A stretch of DNA of 29,091 nucleotides from Alphaproteobacteria bacterium UBA2784 (lineage in GTDB: Bacteria > Pseudomonadota > Alphaproteobacteria > Micropepsales > Micropepsaceae), in contig DEIC01000118.1 in assembly GCA_002352285.1 (NCBI GenBank), forward strand, positions 1,716 to 30,806, written 5' to 3'. Under the pieces are notes generated by a model. That model saw only the letters and a list, made by a program, of their open reading frames with translations, did not search any database and was not told the origin of the DNA. A program made the translations under genes and the position numbers. Positions within the stretch are counted from its first letter, which is position 1; each line of letters opens with the position of its first letter. Below, one piece after another: positions 8,371-16,775 of the stretch.

Positions 8371-11196
8371 ATGGTCAGGTTTCTGGAGCGGACCCTTTTC
8401 AGGGCCCGGGCGCTTGTTCTGGTGCTGCTGGCGCTCGTCACCGGGGCGGCAGGCTATGCGGCGCTCGACCTTCACATGGACGCCGGTTTCGTGAAGGTGC
8501 TGCCGCAGGATCACCCCTATATCCAGACCTATCTGAAATATCAGGAGCGGCTGACCGGCACGAACCGGATCGCCGTCATTCTCGAGAACAGGAACGGCAC
8601 GATCTATGAGCCGGGCTATCTCGCTACATTACGCCAGCTGACTGATGATCTGGGCTTCATCTCGGTGGGCGGCACGGCGGGCGTGACCGGCATCTGGACG
8701 CCCAACACGCGCTTTTATGAGGTGACCGAAGAGGGCTTTGAGGGGCGCAATCTCATCCCCTCGACCGTCACGGATGACACGATTGATGCGGAGGTCATCG
8801 CCCAGCTGCGCGAGGACGTGGCGCGCGGCGGCTTTGACGGGCTTCTGGTGTCCGAAGATGAGCGCTCGTCACTTGTTGTCGGTGAACTGCTTGATACCGA
8901 CATGAAGACGCGCGAGCGGCTCGACTATTTTGCGCTGGGTGCGCGTCTCGAGAACGAGATCCGCGCGAAATATTCCAGCGAGGCGCATGAGGTTCACATC
9001 ATCGGCTTTGCGCAGGCCGTTTCTGACATTGCGACGCAGGGCAGCGAGTCGGTGCCATTGTTCTTCGCGATTGCCTTTGTCATCACCTATATCGCCGTCC
9101 TCCTCTATGTGCAGTCGCTGACGCTGGCGGCGATTACGGTTGGATGTTCGCTGGCGTCGGTCATCTGGCAATATGGCTTGTTGACCATTCTGGGCATCGG
9201 GCTTGATCCCTTTGCCATATTGATCCCGTTCCTGATCTTTGCCATTGGCGCGAGCCATGGCGTGCAGCAGATCAACCGTTTCAGCCGCGAATTGCAGCAT
9301 GGCGCCAGCAGCGAGGCGGCCGCGCGCGCCGCATTCTCTGCCCTGTTTGCGCCGGGCATTGGGGCGTTGCTGACCGATCTTGTGGGTTTTGCAACCCTGA
9401 TGCTGATCGCCATTCCGATGATTCAGGAAGTGGCGATCGCCGCCTCCATTGGCGTGGCGCTGAAGATCGTCTCGAACCTCATCATGCTGCCGCTGATCGC
9501 CTCCTATTACCGGCCCAGCCATCATTACAGGGCGCGGGTGGAGCGGGCGCGGCAATGGCCGCATGCGATCATGCATGCGGTGGCCAGCGTCGCCCATCCG
9601 GTGGCGGCGCGGTTCATATTCATCATCAGCCTTTTCATTCTGGGCTTTGGCATCTGGAAGGCGATGACGCTGCCGGTGGGCGACACTACGCCGGGCGTGC
9701 CGGAACTGCATCCTGACTCGCGCTATAATCGCGACACGGCCTTCCTTGCCGAGAATTTCATCTTTGGCACCGACGTGCTGATGGTGGTGATGGAGACGCC
9801 GGAGCAGGCGTGTCTGTCGCCTGAAACCGTCAAGCTGCAGCGGCGCTTTTCGGCCTATATGGAAGGGATTGAGGGCGTTCGCTCGGTCAGCAGCCTGTCG
9901 TCGCTGGTGGTCAAGCTCAATGCGCTCTTCAATGGCGGCAATCCCAAATATCTGGTCATTTCAAGTGACTCAGGCGCACTCGCCGAGTCGATCAGCCCGC
10001 TGACGCCGTCTGACGGTTTCTTTGACGCGGATTGCAAGGTCTTGCCCGTCTATGTGTTTCTCGAGAATTCCTACGATGTCACGCTGCGCCGTGTGACGCA
10101 GGCCATCGACGAATGGCGGCAGAAGAACGGGCTGGGGCTTGCCCTCACGCCGACCGCAACGCCCCGACTTGGTCTTGGTGAGACCGATGCCGATGTTTGC
10201 TGGCGCGCGCGCGATGACCGCAGCGGCACATGGCGTCTGTTGCCCGCAGAGCTTTCTGCTGTCTCATACACCGTGCAGCCCGAAGCGCCGTTGTCAGATG
10301 GTGCGCCGCGCGAGTTGACCATCAGCGGCTATGCGGCGGCACCGGCGCGGGCCGCCACCGGCACGCAGCTTGTGCGCGCGCCTGCCGTATGGGCCGGCAT
10401 TTCGCCTGCGCCCTGTCCGTTTGAGGAAGAGATCACCAGGCCCGAAACTCCCGACGCGCGCACGGCGCTGTGGTCCTTCACCATGGCATTGCCCGAAGGC
10501 AAGCCGGGCGAGACTGTGCCGCTCGACATTGCTGCCGCGATGAAGGCGGAAGGCATTGAAACGGGTGAGGCCAGGGAAGTCCGCGTTTCGGACGTGCCAC
10601 TCTCCACCCATTTCCGGCTGGCCAGCGGCAATGCCGGTGTGGCTGCCGGTGTGAACGAGGTGATTGCGAAATCGGAAGTGCCGTCGATGATTGTTGTGTA
10701 TCTCGCGGTCGTGATTTTCGTGTTCCTCACCTATTTCGACTGGCGCGCGTCACTGATCTGCCTCGTGCCGCTGACACTGGCTACATGGCTCGGCTACAGC
10801 TTCATGGCGTTCATGGGGATCGGGCTCAAGATCACGACGCTGCCCGTTCTCGTCATCGCGGTGGGCATTGGCGTTGACTATGCTTTCTACATCTACAGCC
10901 GCATCGAGCATCATTTCGCGCATGGGCGGACTGTAACGCACGCCTATCAACGCGCGGTTCTGGAAACGGGTGTTGCGGTTGCGATCACCGGCGTGGTGCT
11001 GGCGGCGGGTGTTGCGACATGGGCGTTCTCGCCGCTCAAGTTCCAGGCTGACATGGGGCTGTTGATGAGCTTCATGTTCCTGACGAACATGGTGATGGCG
11101 GTGATCGTGATGCCGGCATGGGCCGTGGCGCTCGACATTCTGGTGCCGCGCCGCCGCGTGGCGCATCCGCCCACTGACGAGCATCCGCATGGGTGA
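8371..11196 (+). CDS. RND superfamily exporter (MMPL/COG1033 type)
   Basis: A 941-residue inner-membrane transporter expected to use the proton gradient to move lipid-like or hydrophobic compounds. One N-terminal membrane helix (about 8-28) is followed by a periplasmic loop of about 195 residues and helices 2-7 (about 226-430). A second periplasmic loop of about 345 residues then leads to helices 8-12 (from about 773). The repeat helix with GIGVDYAFYIYSR carries the Asp typical of the proton pathway, matched by AIGASHGVQQINR in the first half. The second loop is about 150 residues longer than the first and contains four cysteines. The ATG at 8371 has GGAGG seven bases upstream; an upstream extension in frame is antisense to the neighbouring gene and is rejected. 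No adaptor or outer-membrane partner is nearby. Confidence 0.88.
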   Translation: MVRFLERTLFRARALVLVLLALVTGAAGYAALDLHMDAGFVKVLPQDHPYIQTYLKYQERLTGTNRIAVILENRNGTIYEPGYLATLRQLTDDLGFISVGGTAGVTGIWTPNTRFYEVTEEGFEGRNLIPSTVTDDTIDAEVIAQLREDVARGGFDGLLVSEDERSSLVVGELLDTDMKTRERLDYFALGARLENEIRAKYSSEAHEVHIIGFAQAVSDIATQGSESVPLFFAIAFVITYIAVLLYVQSLTLAAITVGCSLASVIWQYGLLTILGIGLDPFAILIPFLIFAIGASHGVQQINRFSRELQHGASSEAAARAAFSALFAPGIGALLTDLVGFATLMLIAIPMIQEVAIAASIGVALKIVSNLIMLPLIASYYRPSHHYRARVERARQWPHAIMHAVASVAHPVAARFIFIISLFILGFGIWKAMTLPVGDTTPGVPELHPDSRYNRDTAFLAENFIFGTDVLMVVMETPEQACLSPETVKLQRRFSAYMEGIEGVRSVSSLSSLVVKLNALFNGGNPKYLVISSDSGALAESISPLTPSDGFFDADCKVLPVYVFLENSYDVTLRRVTQAIDEWRQKNGLGLALTPTATPRLGLGETDADVCWRARDDRSGTWRLLPAELSAVSYTVQPEAPLSDGAPRELTISGYAAAPARAATGTQLVRAPAVWAGISPAPCPFEEEITRPETPDARTALWSFTMALPEGKPGETVPLDIAAAMKAEGIETGEAREVRVSDVPLSTHFRLASGNAGVAAGVNEVIAKSEVPSMIVVYLAVVIFVFLTYFDWRASLICLVPLTLATWLGYSFMAFMGIGLKITTLPVLVIAVGIGVDYAFYIYSRIEHHFAHGRTVTHAYQRAVLETGVAVAITGVVLAAGVATWAFSPLKFQADMGLLMSFMFLTNMVMAVIVMPAWAVALDILVPRRRVAHPPTDEHPHG

Positions 11197-11626
11197 GAAG
11201 GCGCCTGCCATTTTCCTGTTCGTGCTGGGGCTTTTGACCTTTGTGCCCGGCGCCATTCACGTGTTCCTGCCGGACGGCGGGGCGGGCGTGATTGCCGGGC
11301 TTGACCTTTCAACCCATGGGGCCGTGATCGTCAGCGTTTTTGCCTGGGCGGGTGCGACGCAGATGGCGTGGGGGGCGCTGATGATGTGGGTCGCCCTCTT
11401 CCACCGCGCGTTGCTTGTGCTGGTGCTGACACTGGCATTGCTGGAGCGCGTGGTGATGGCGCTCAACGAATGGTGGCTGAAGCCGGGCGATATTGGCGCG
11501 ACGGTTGGGGGCGACAGACCGCCCGGCGTCTATGGCACGCTTGTTGCCATTCCGCTGATTGCGTTCTTTCTGGTGTGGGCGTGGCGGTTACGCTCCCGCA
11601 AACAAAGCCTCGCAGCCGGTTCCTGA
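11189..11626 (+). CDS. Four-TM small membrane protein of unknown function
   Basis: A 145-residue hydrophobic protein with about four predicted membrane helices: near residues 6-27, 45-70, 74-95 and 115-135, ending in a basic tail RLRSRKQS. It starts inside the last codons of the RND exporter gene (eight-base overlap), so the two are likely translated together and may work together. I recognise no motif or family. Its end overlaps the convergent GST-family gene by 39 bases. Confidence 0.75.
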   Translation: MGEKAPAIFLFVLGLLTFVPGAIHVFLPDGGAGVIAGLDLSTHGAVIVSVFAWAGATQMAWGALMMWVALFHRALLVLVLTLALLERVVMALNEWWLKPGDIGATVGGDRPPGVYGTLVAIPLIAFFLVWAWRLRSRKQSLAAGS

Positions 11627-12616
11627 CAGCGCTGCATCCACTGTCTGGCGGGCAGCGGCATTCAACGCGGCATATTGCGCGCGCAATTCGGCATGGCATT
11701 TGGCCTGATAGGACATGGTCTGCTGCGACCACACCGCGCCATCAATTGTGGTCTCGAACGCTTCCGCTCTGGCCATCACCGCTTTCGCATTGGCGAGCAG
11801 GAATGGCGCATAGACCCGGCCGATCTCGGCAAGGATCGCTTTCAGCGTGGGCGGGAGTGATGCCGCATCGGCAAAGCCTGCTTCATCGGCATCGAGCCCC
11901 GACAGATCATCGACGACATCAATCCACGCATATGTGCGCGGCGCAATCTTGAGGGTGAGCGCCATTGGCGTGGGATCAAAGTGCGTGAGTTGCGTCAACT
12001 GGCCAAAGACAGCGAAGTCTGACGCGCCGGGCCTTTTGCCCATCAGGAACGGCGAGGCCGCAAGATGACTTTCGAGCGCCGCGATGAAACGCTTGTAACT
12101 CTCCTCGATGAACTTGCCGGTTTTTTCGTTTGAGCCGACATAACGCAGGCGGCCGATCTGACGCTCGGAGAAAAGTTTCTTCATCGCCTGCCACTCTTGA
12201 TGCGGGGCAGACACGTTGCGCCAGAGGGGAAGAATGTCGCCCGCCTTGTCGATATCGGCCGGATAGACCCAGCGATAATGGAACATCGCCTTGGTCAGCC
12301 ATTCGTCGGCATAGTCTTCGATCAGCGCGTCGATAAAGGCGAGCGCGGGGTCGGGTGGCAGCACGTAGCGGCCTGCATGCTCGCGCTCCATGCGGCGGAT
12401 CAGGGGTGTTGAATCAACCACCGCCTCGATCTCGCCCTTGGCATTGGGCAGATAGAATGTCGGCAACAGCTCAACCTTCGGCTTGGGCAGGTCGGCGTGG
12501 GTCGCCTGATTGCCGATCAGAAAGCGATAGGGAATATGCCGATAGCGCAGATAGGCGATCATCTTGCGCGTATAGGGCGAACCCGGCGCGCCCTTGAGGC
12601 GGATGGCGTCTGACAT
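11588..12616 (-). CDS. Glutathione S-transferase family protein
   Basis: A 342-residue protein, longer than the usual 200-230 for this fold. The N-terminal thioredoxin-like domain shows GAPGSPYTRKM (a Ser in place of a catalytic Cys), the cis-proline region LLPTFYLP and the glutathione-contacting DST motif in VVDSTPLI (about 70). The long helical C-terminal domain includes PGASDFAVFGQL. The start at 12616 is chosen over an upstream ATG at 12649 because the fold starts directly there. It follows the FAD hydroxylase by 71 bases on the same strand, so it may belong to the aromatic-degradation operon, perhaps as a detoxifying or isomerising step. That role is inference. It could also be a stand-alone stress protein. 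Confidence 0.82.
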   Translation of the reverse strand: MSDAIRLKGAPGSPYTRKMIAYLRYRHIPYRFLIGNQATHADLPKPKVELLPTFYLPNAKGEIEAVVDSTPLIRRMEREHAGRYVLPPDPALAFIDALIEDYADEWLTKAMFHYRWVYPADIDKAGDILPLWRNVSAPHQEWQAMKKLFSERQIGRLRYVGSNEKTGKFIEESYKRFIAALESHLAASPFLMGKRPGASDFAVFGQLTQLTHFDPTPMALTLKIAPRTYAWIDVVDDLSGLDADEAGFADAASLPPTLKAILAEIGRVYAPFLLANAKAVMARAEAFETTIDGAVWSQQTMSYQAKCHAELRAQYAALNAAARQTVDAALSGTGCEALFAGA

Positions 12617-12687
12617 GGCGGTTCCGTTCGCTGGTCCATAAAGTGGCATTTATCGTGCCACAATCATGCGCACCGCTGCGCCGAACG

Positions 12688-14154
12688 TCAAGGGCGGCGG
12701 AAGAAGTTTGCCGCAGGCCCCGTGCCTTGTATGTAGCGGTCGGGGCGGATGAGCGCGCCTTCAACCTGGGCTGCTTTCAGCTGTGCTGCCAGGCTTGCGC
12801 CCCGGGAATCCGCGTCAAGATCAATGATGCTTACAGACGCGGGCAGACGGGCGGCAGCATCGCGCGCGGCGGCGGCAAAGCCCGCATAGATGAAGCCCTG
12901 CGGCCAGACATCATCACTGCGTTGCGCCTTTCCGCCAATAACGCGCAAAGTCTGCGCCGCCAGCGTGCCTGCCAAGGGCGAGGCAACGAACGCGCCGCCC
13001 GAGAGTGCAGGCGCAGGCGGAATGGCGGCGCTGCCGGGCGCGGCCTTGCGCGCTGCCAGCATGTCGGCGTCGCGCTTTTCGGCCTCGGCCTCATCCTGCA
13101 CACAGACAACGCGGCCCATGAAGATTGCTGCCTCGATCATGGAACGCACATGGGGTTCGCGCTCCGGCTGATAGGTGTTGAGCAGCGCATCGCCTGCACG
13201 CCCCGAAAACACTTCGGCCAGTTTCCACGCGAGGTTTTCAGCATCGCGCACACCGGCGCACAGGCCCTGCCCCATAAAGGGCGGTGTCTGATGCGCCGCA
13301 TCACCGGCCAGCAGCACATTGCCCTTGCGCCATTCCTGCGCAACGAGGCCATGAAAGCGATAGACGGCCTTGCGCCCCAACGTAAACGACGCAAGATCGC
13401 GCCAGGGCGCGAGCAGCGCCGTGATGCGGGCATCCTCCAGCATGTCGGCGGGCACCTCGCCGCGCTTGAGCATGAACTCCCAGCGATAGCGGCCGGGACT
13501 CATGGGCATGAAGGTGGTGGGGCGCGACGGCACGCAAAACTGCATGCCGATCTGCGGAAGTTTTTTGTCGTCGCCCTCCACGATTACATCCACCACCAGC
13601 CATGGCTCGTCAAAGCCATAGTCGAACTGCCCGACGCCCAGCGCCTTGCGCACGGGGCTGGAGGCGCCATCACAGGCGACCACATAGCGCGCTTCAATCT
13701 CGCGCATGCCATTGCCATCCATGACGGAAACAACAGCGCCGCCGCCGTCGTTACGGCGAATATCCAGAAATGTTGCGCCAGTTTCGACACGCACGCTCTG
13801 GCACTTGTCCACCACGCGGCGCAGCGCCTGTTCGATGCCCGGCTGGTGGAACATGAAACTCGCCTGCCAGGCTGAAGGCGTCTCTATCGGCGATTCAAAG
13901 CGCATCAGCGACTGGCCTGCCGCATTGACGAAATCATAGGCGCCAATGGGCCGCGTGTCGGGCGCAATCTCATCCGCAATGCCCAACCGCTGCCAGACGC
14001 GCATGATCTCGTGGTCGAAATGCGCGGCGCGCGGGAGCGGATAGATCTCATGCTCGCGGTCGATCACGAGCGTTTTCACGCCAAGCTGGCCAAGGCGCGC
14101 GGCCAGAGTTGCGCCGGTTGGCCCATAGCCGATGATGAGAACATCCGCGTCCAT
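12688..14154 (-). CDS. FAD-dependent aromatic hydroxylase (MhpA/PheA type)
   Basis: A 488-residue class A flavoprotein monooxygenase expected to use NAD(P)H and oxygen to hydroxylate a phenolic ring, making it ready for ring cleavage. It shows the FAD-binding GYGPTG (9-14), the CDG motif (161-163, the DG that contacts both FAD and NAD(P)H) and the ribityl-binding LLAGDAAHQTPPFMGQGL (281-298). A C-terminal thioredoxin-like extension from about 390 is typical of MhpA-like members. It begins six bases after the stop of the FAH-family gene and so is the fourth gene of the operon that starts with the TetR regulator. The natural substrate cannot be read from sequence; 3-(3-hydroxyphenyl)propionate-like compounds are one family precedent. 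Confidence 0.92.
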   Translation of the reverse strand: MDADVLIIGYGPTGATLAARLGQLGVKTLVIDREHEIYPLPRAAHFDHEIMRVWQRLGIADEIAPDTRPIGAYDFVNAAGQSLMRFESPIETPSAWQASFMFHQPGIEQALRRVVDKCQSVRVETGATFLDIRRNDGGGAVVSVMDGNGMREIEARYVVACDGASSPVRKALGVGQFDYGFDEPWLVVDVIVEGDDKKLPQIGMQFCVPSRPTTFMPMSPGRYRWEFMLKRGEVPADMLEDARITALLAPWRDLASFTLGRKAVYRFHGLVAQEWRKGNVLLAGDAAHQTPPFMGQGLCAGVRDAENLAWKLAEVFSGRAGDALLNTYQPEREPHVRSMIEAAIFMGRVVCVQDEAEAEKRDADMLAARKAAPGSAAIPPAPALSGGAFVASPLAGTLAAQTLRVIGGKAQRSDDVWPQGFIYAGFAAAARDAAARLPASVSIIDLDADSRGASLAAQLKAAQVEGALIRPDRYIQGTGPAANFFRRP

Positions 14155-14160
14155 GGCGCT

Positions 14161-15015
14161 TTACTCCGCCACGATGCGCGCCTCGATGGCGCCGAGGCGA
14201 TCAATTTCAACGCGCATCACATCGCCCACATTCAAGAGGCGCGGCGGCTTGGCCGCGATACCAACACCGCCGGGCGTGCCGGTAAAGATGATGTCGCCCG
14301 GCTCCAACGTCATGGCCTGCGAGATGCAGGCAATCTGATCCCAGATATTGAAGACGAGATGTTTCGTGTTTGACGATTGGCGCGTCTCACCATTGACGAT
14401 GCAGCGGATACCCAGATTGTGCGGATCGCCGAGTTCATCGGAAGTGACAATGGCCGGGCCAAAGGGCGCGTGCGTGTCAAAGCTCTTGCCCAGCACCCAC
14501 TGCGGCGTTTTGAACTGCCAGTCGCGCGCGGTCACGTCATTGCCGCAGGCGTAGCCGAAGACGACTTCATGGGCGCGTTCTTTCGGTACGTGCTTGCAAC
14601 GCTTGCCGATCACCGCCACCAGCTCTGCCTCATAATCAAGGGCGTTTGAAGCCTTGGGCATTTGCACCGGCGCGAAGGGCGCGTTCACCGAGGTTGGGAG
14701 CTTGGTGAACCACACCTGCTCTTTTGGCGTTTCCATGCCGCTCTCGGCAATGTGGTCGGCATAGTTGAGGCCGATGGCAAGGATTTTTCCGGGACGTCGG
14801 ATTGGCGCTTCGAGCGTGACAGACGAGAGGGCATGACCGCCCTTGGCCTGCTTGAGCGCGGCGGCGAGTTTGCCCTTCAGGTTCTCCCACTGGGTGATGA
14901 CGGTGATGGCGTCATCCGGCGCGCCGGGCACCAGCGCAGCAATGGCATGGACGCGGTCGTCAGCCAGAATGCCTGCCTGCGTGCGGCCCTGATGGGTGAA
15001 GGTGACGAGTTTCAT
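14161..15015 (-). CDS. Fumarylacetoacetate hydrolase family enzyme
   Basis: A 284-residue member of the FAH superfamily, whose enzymes hydrolyse, hydrate or decarboxylate beta-diketo and 2-oxo acids made by ring cleavage. Metal ligands are visible as DYEAEL (Glu129 and Glu131) and ND (Asp160). IGLNYADHIAESG (81-93) is the conserved oxyanion and substrate loop, and FTGTPGGVG is the C-terminal glycine motif. The start ATG lies 24 bases downstream of the dioxygenase stop, with a GGGAGA-type ribosome-binding site in between. In this operon it probably acts on the ring-opened product. Whether it is a C-C hydrolase or a hydratase cannot be decided here. Confidence 0.92.
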   Translation of the reverse strand: MKLVTFTHQGRTQAGILADDRVHAIAALVPGAPDDAITVITQWENLKGKLAAALKQAKGGHALSSVTLEAPIRRPGKILAIGLNYADHIAESGMETPKEQVWFTKLPTSVNAPFAPVQMPKASNALDYEAELVAVIGKRCKHVPKERAHEVVFGYACGNDVTARDWQFKTPQWVLGKSFDTHAPFGPAIVTSDELGDPHNLGIRCIVNGETRQSSNTKHLVFNIWDQIACISQAMTLEPGDIIFTGTPGGVGIAAKPPRLLNVGDVMRVEIDRLGAIEARIVAE

Positions 15016-15039
15016 TTTTCTCTCCCGGATCGAATTGTT

Positions 15040-15960
15040 TCAGGCCATGTGCGCGGGCGCTGTGGGGCCCCAGCGCGTACCGATCAGCTGTTCGAGTGAT
15101 TGCTTGCTGGGCGCGTGATCGGCGCTGAAGAGATCGCCGTCGGTCCAGTGCTCCAGCGTGAAGCCGAAGGGATCGCGCCAGTAATCAAATATCTGGCTGC
15201 CCAGAATATGCCGACCAATGCCCCAGGCGTGGCTGTGACCCTTTTCCTTCATCACATGATGGCCGGAGAGGAGCGCATCGGCATCCGTGACCTCAAAGGC
15301 CGCGTGGTTGAAGCCGGGCTTGCCCGTGCCGACGAGAAACAGCGTGTGATGATCCACCGGCCGCGTGCCCTGATCGCAGCGCAGGAACGCACCCAAGGTT
15401 GCGCCGGGCGCAAGTTCGATCTCGTCAGACGTGATGAGGCCGAAATGCGATTTGTACCAGGCCTCGCTCTTGCGGAAGTCAGTGACATTGACAACGGCAT
15501 GACCCAGTCGCCACACGCGCGCCGGACCATTGGGCGGCGCCGATTGCGCGTTCAGCCGCGCCTTCTCGCGCGCATCGTTGAGTTTTTGACGCGGCGGCAA
15601 TGTTTCAGGCGCGCCATGCGGGCGCAGGACCGCTTCGATTGTAAAGCCATCCGGATCGGTCAGGCGGATGATTTTTCCACCGCCGGGCTCTGCGTTTGTT
15701 GCGGGCGCGACGCCGGTCTTTGCGGCCAGCGCGTCAAGCATCGCATCGTCACCCATGTCAACGCCAAGGCCCAGAAAGCGGGCCTCGCCCTTGTGCGCGA
15801 CCCACGCGAAGGGTGCGCCATTGCCACCCTTCATATAGAGCGCATCTTCCGTGCGGGACGCGCGCGCCAAACCGAAATCGGAAAGCCATTTTTCGGCTGC
15901 GTCCAGATCGGGCACCTGAAAGCGCACATAGGCGATGTCTTTGGCGCGGGGTGGTGTCAT
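15040..15960 (-). CDS. Type I extradiol ring-cleavage dioxygenase (VOC fold, BphC-like)
   Basis: A 306-residue two-domain vicinal-oxygen-chelate protein that should open a catechol-type ring next to the hydroxyl pair, using Fe(II). Metal ligands match the family triad: His154 (LGHAVV), His219 (FNHAAF) and Glu270 (TLEHWT). Second-sphere catalytic residues are also in place: His205 in VDHH, His251 in GIGRHI and Tyr260 in IFDYWRDP. These spacings follow those of 2,3-dihydroxybiphenyl dioxygenase BphC, from memory, shifted by about nine residues. The N-terminal domain (1-115) lacks the ligands, as usual for this class. The gene overlaps the stop codon of the TetR gene by four bases. The substrate is not known. 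Confidence 0.9.
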   Translation of the reverse strand: MTPPRAKDIAYVRFQVPDLDAAEKWLSDFGLARASRTEDALYMKGGNGAPFAWVAHKGEARFLGLGVDMGDDAMLDALAAKTGVAPATNAEPGGGKIIRLTDPDGFTIEAVLRPHGAPETLPPRQKLNDAREKARLNAQSAPPNGPARVWRLGHAVVNVTDFRKSEAWYKSHFGLITSDEIELAPGATLGAFLRCDQGTRPVDHHTLFLVGTGKPGFNHAAFEVTDADALLSGHHVMKEKGHSHAWGIGRHILGSQIFDYWRDPFGFTLEHWTDGDLFSADHAPSKQSLEQLIGTRWGPTAPAHMA

Positions 15961-16634
15961 GGCCGCCTCTCTTTTCCTTGCGGGATCAACTGATCTTTCT
16001 TTCGCTCGCTTATGGCCGACGCTGCCATGCGCGTGGCCTCGGCAGGTTTGACGCCCAGCGCCACCAGACAGGTGGCAATGACATCGGCTGCAAAGCCTGC
16101 GGGGTCGCTCATGCGGTGGGCGGCATCAGAAAGCCGCATCATCGCCGACATGGCGGCGCCCATGATGGTGACAACAGCGGCGCCCGGTGAGGCTGCCCAG
16201 AAGCGCTTGGCCTTGACGCCCATCACTACGTCATTGCGGATGCCTGTGTTGATGGCAGCATCGGGATCGATGGCGCCGGGCCTCAACTTCAACAGCGCAC
16301 GCGCGCTGACGGGATGTGCCATGGCATAGGCGAGCACGGTGGAAAGGCCGTTGGCCATGCGCAAGGCAGGATCCGTTACCGCCGCATTGGTTGCGTCAAT
16401 CGCCGCCTCAAGTTCGTCACGGATGCGCGCACCGATAGCGGCGGCCAGATCATCCTTGTCTTCAAAGTGCGTATAGAACGTGCCTTTGGCGACGTCGGCC
16501 TCGTGCGTGATGTCATCAATCGACACCGCATCCAGCCCGTGAAGCGCCACCAGCCGTTCGGCGGCGGCCACAAGTTCGCCGCGTGTGCGTTCACGCTTGC
16601 GGGTGATGCGGGCGGTGGCGGGTGGTGTTGTCAT
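15957..16634 (-). CDS. TetR family transcriptional regulator of the ring-cleavage operon
   Basis: A 225-residue repressor-type protein. The N-terminal helix-turn-helix runs over about residues 35-60 (AVSIDDITHEADVAKGTFYTHFEDKDDL region), the classic TetR pattern. The C-terminal ligand and dimer domain is variable, so the inducer is unknown; a ring-cleavage substrate or product is likely. It is the first gene of the operon with the dioxygenase, hydrolase and hydroxylase (four-base overlap with the next gene). The ATG at 16634 is chosen over upstream in-frame starts at 16643 and 16694 because the predicted -10 box lies at 16641-16646 and two operators occupy that stretch. The predicted transcription start falls at about this ATG, which would make the message leaderless. 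Confidence 0.9.
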   Translation of the reverse strand: MTTPPATARITRKRERTRGELVAAAERLVALHGLDAVSIDDITHEADVAKGTFYTHFEDKDDLAAAIGARIRDELEAAIDATNAAVTDPALRMANGLSTVLAYAMAHPVSARALLKLRPGAIDPDAAINTGIRNDVVMGVKAKRFWAASPGAAVVTIMGAAMSAMMRLSDAAHRMSDPAGFAADVIATCLVALGVKPAEATRMAASAISERKKDQLIPQGKERRP

Positions 16635-16636
16635 AC

Positions 16637-16669
16637 TGACCATATAGTCAATTTTGACTGTTCGGTCAA
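16637..16669 (-). promoter_or_regulatory. Promoter of the TetR operon with two tandem operator-like palindromes
   Basis: On the minus strand, TTGACC (16669-16664) and TATATG (16646-16641) form a promoter with an ideal 17-base spacer. Two palindromes sit on it: TGACCATATAGTCA (16637-16650, symmetric at 12 of 14 positions) covers the -10, and TTGACTGTTCGGTCAA (16654-16669, five-base perfect arms) covers the -35. Their centres are 18 bases apart. Dual TetR-dimer binding and autorepression of the whole operon is the likely reading. Confidence 0.7.
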
Positions 16670-16694
16670 CTTCTATCTGACCCGCCCTGCCCAT

Positions 16695-16726
16695 CCCTGG
16701 TCCCAGCCCGGTTGAAAAGACCAGGG
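16695..16726. promoter_or_regulatory. Perfect 8-bp inverted repeat upstream of the nitronate monooxygenase gene
   Basis: CCCTGGTC (16695-16702) and GACCAGGG (16719-16726) are perfect inverted copies with a 16-base spacer, ending 49 bases before the ATG at 16776. It lies in the space between the TetR gene and the plus-strand gene. It could be a hairpin in the leader or an operator; it is unlike the TetR palindromes in sequence. Confidence 0.35.
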
Positions 16727-16775
16727 CGGCTTGTCAGGATCAGCCATTCCCCTTTTCCTTCAGAGGCAAACCCCC

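Noticed and set aside
12643..13875. 410-codon open frame on the plus strand
   Set aside because: Antisense to the FAD hydroxylase; no start signal or motif of its own.
16641..16694. Upstream starts for the TetR gene at 16643 and 16694
   Set aside because: Both lie in or above the predicted promoter and operator sites, and neither has a ribosome-binding site.
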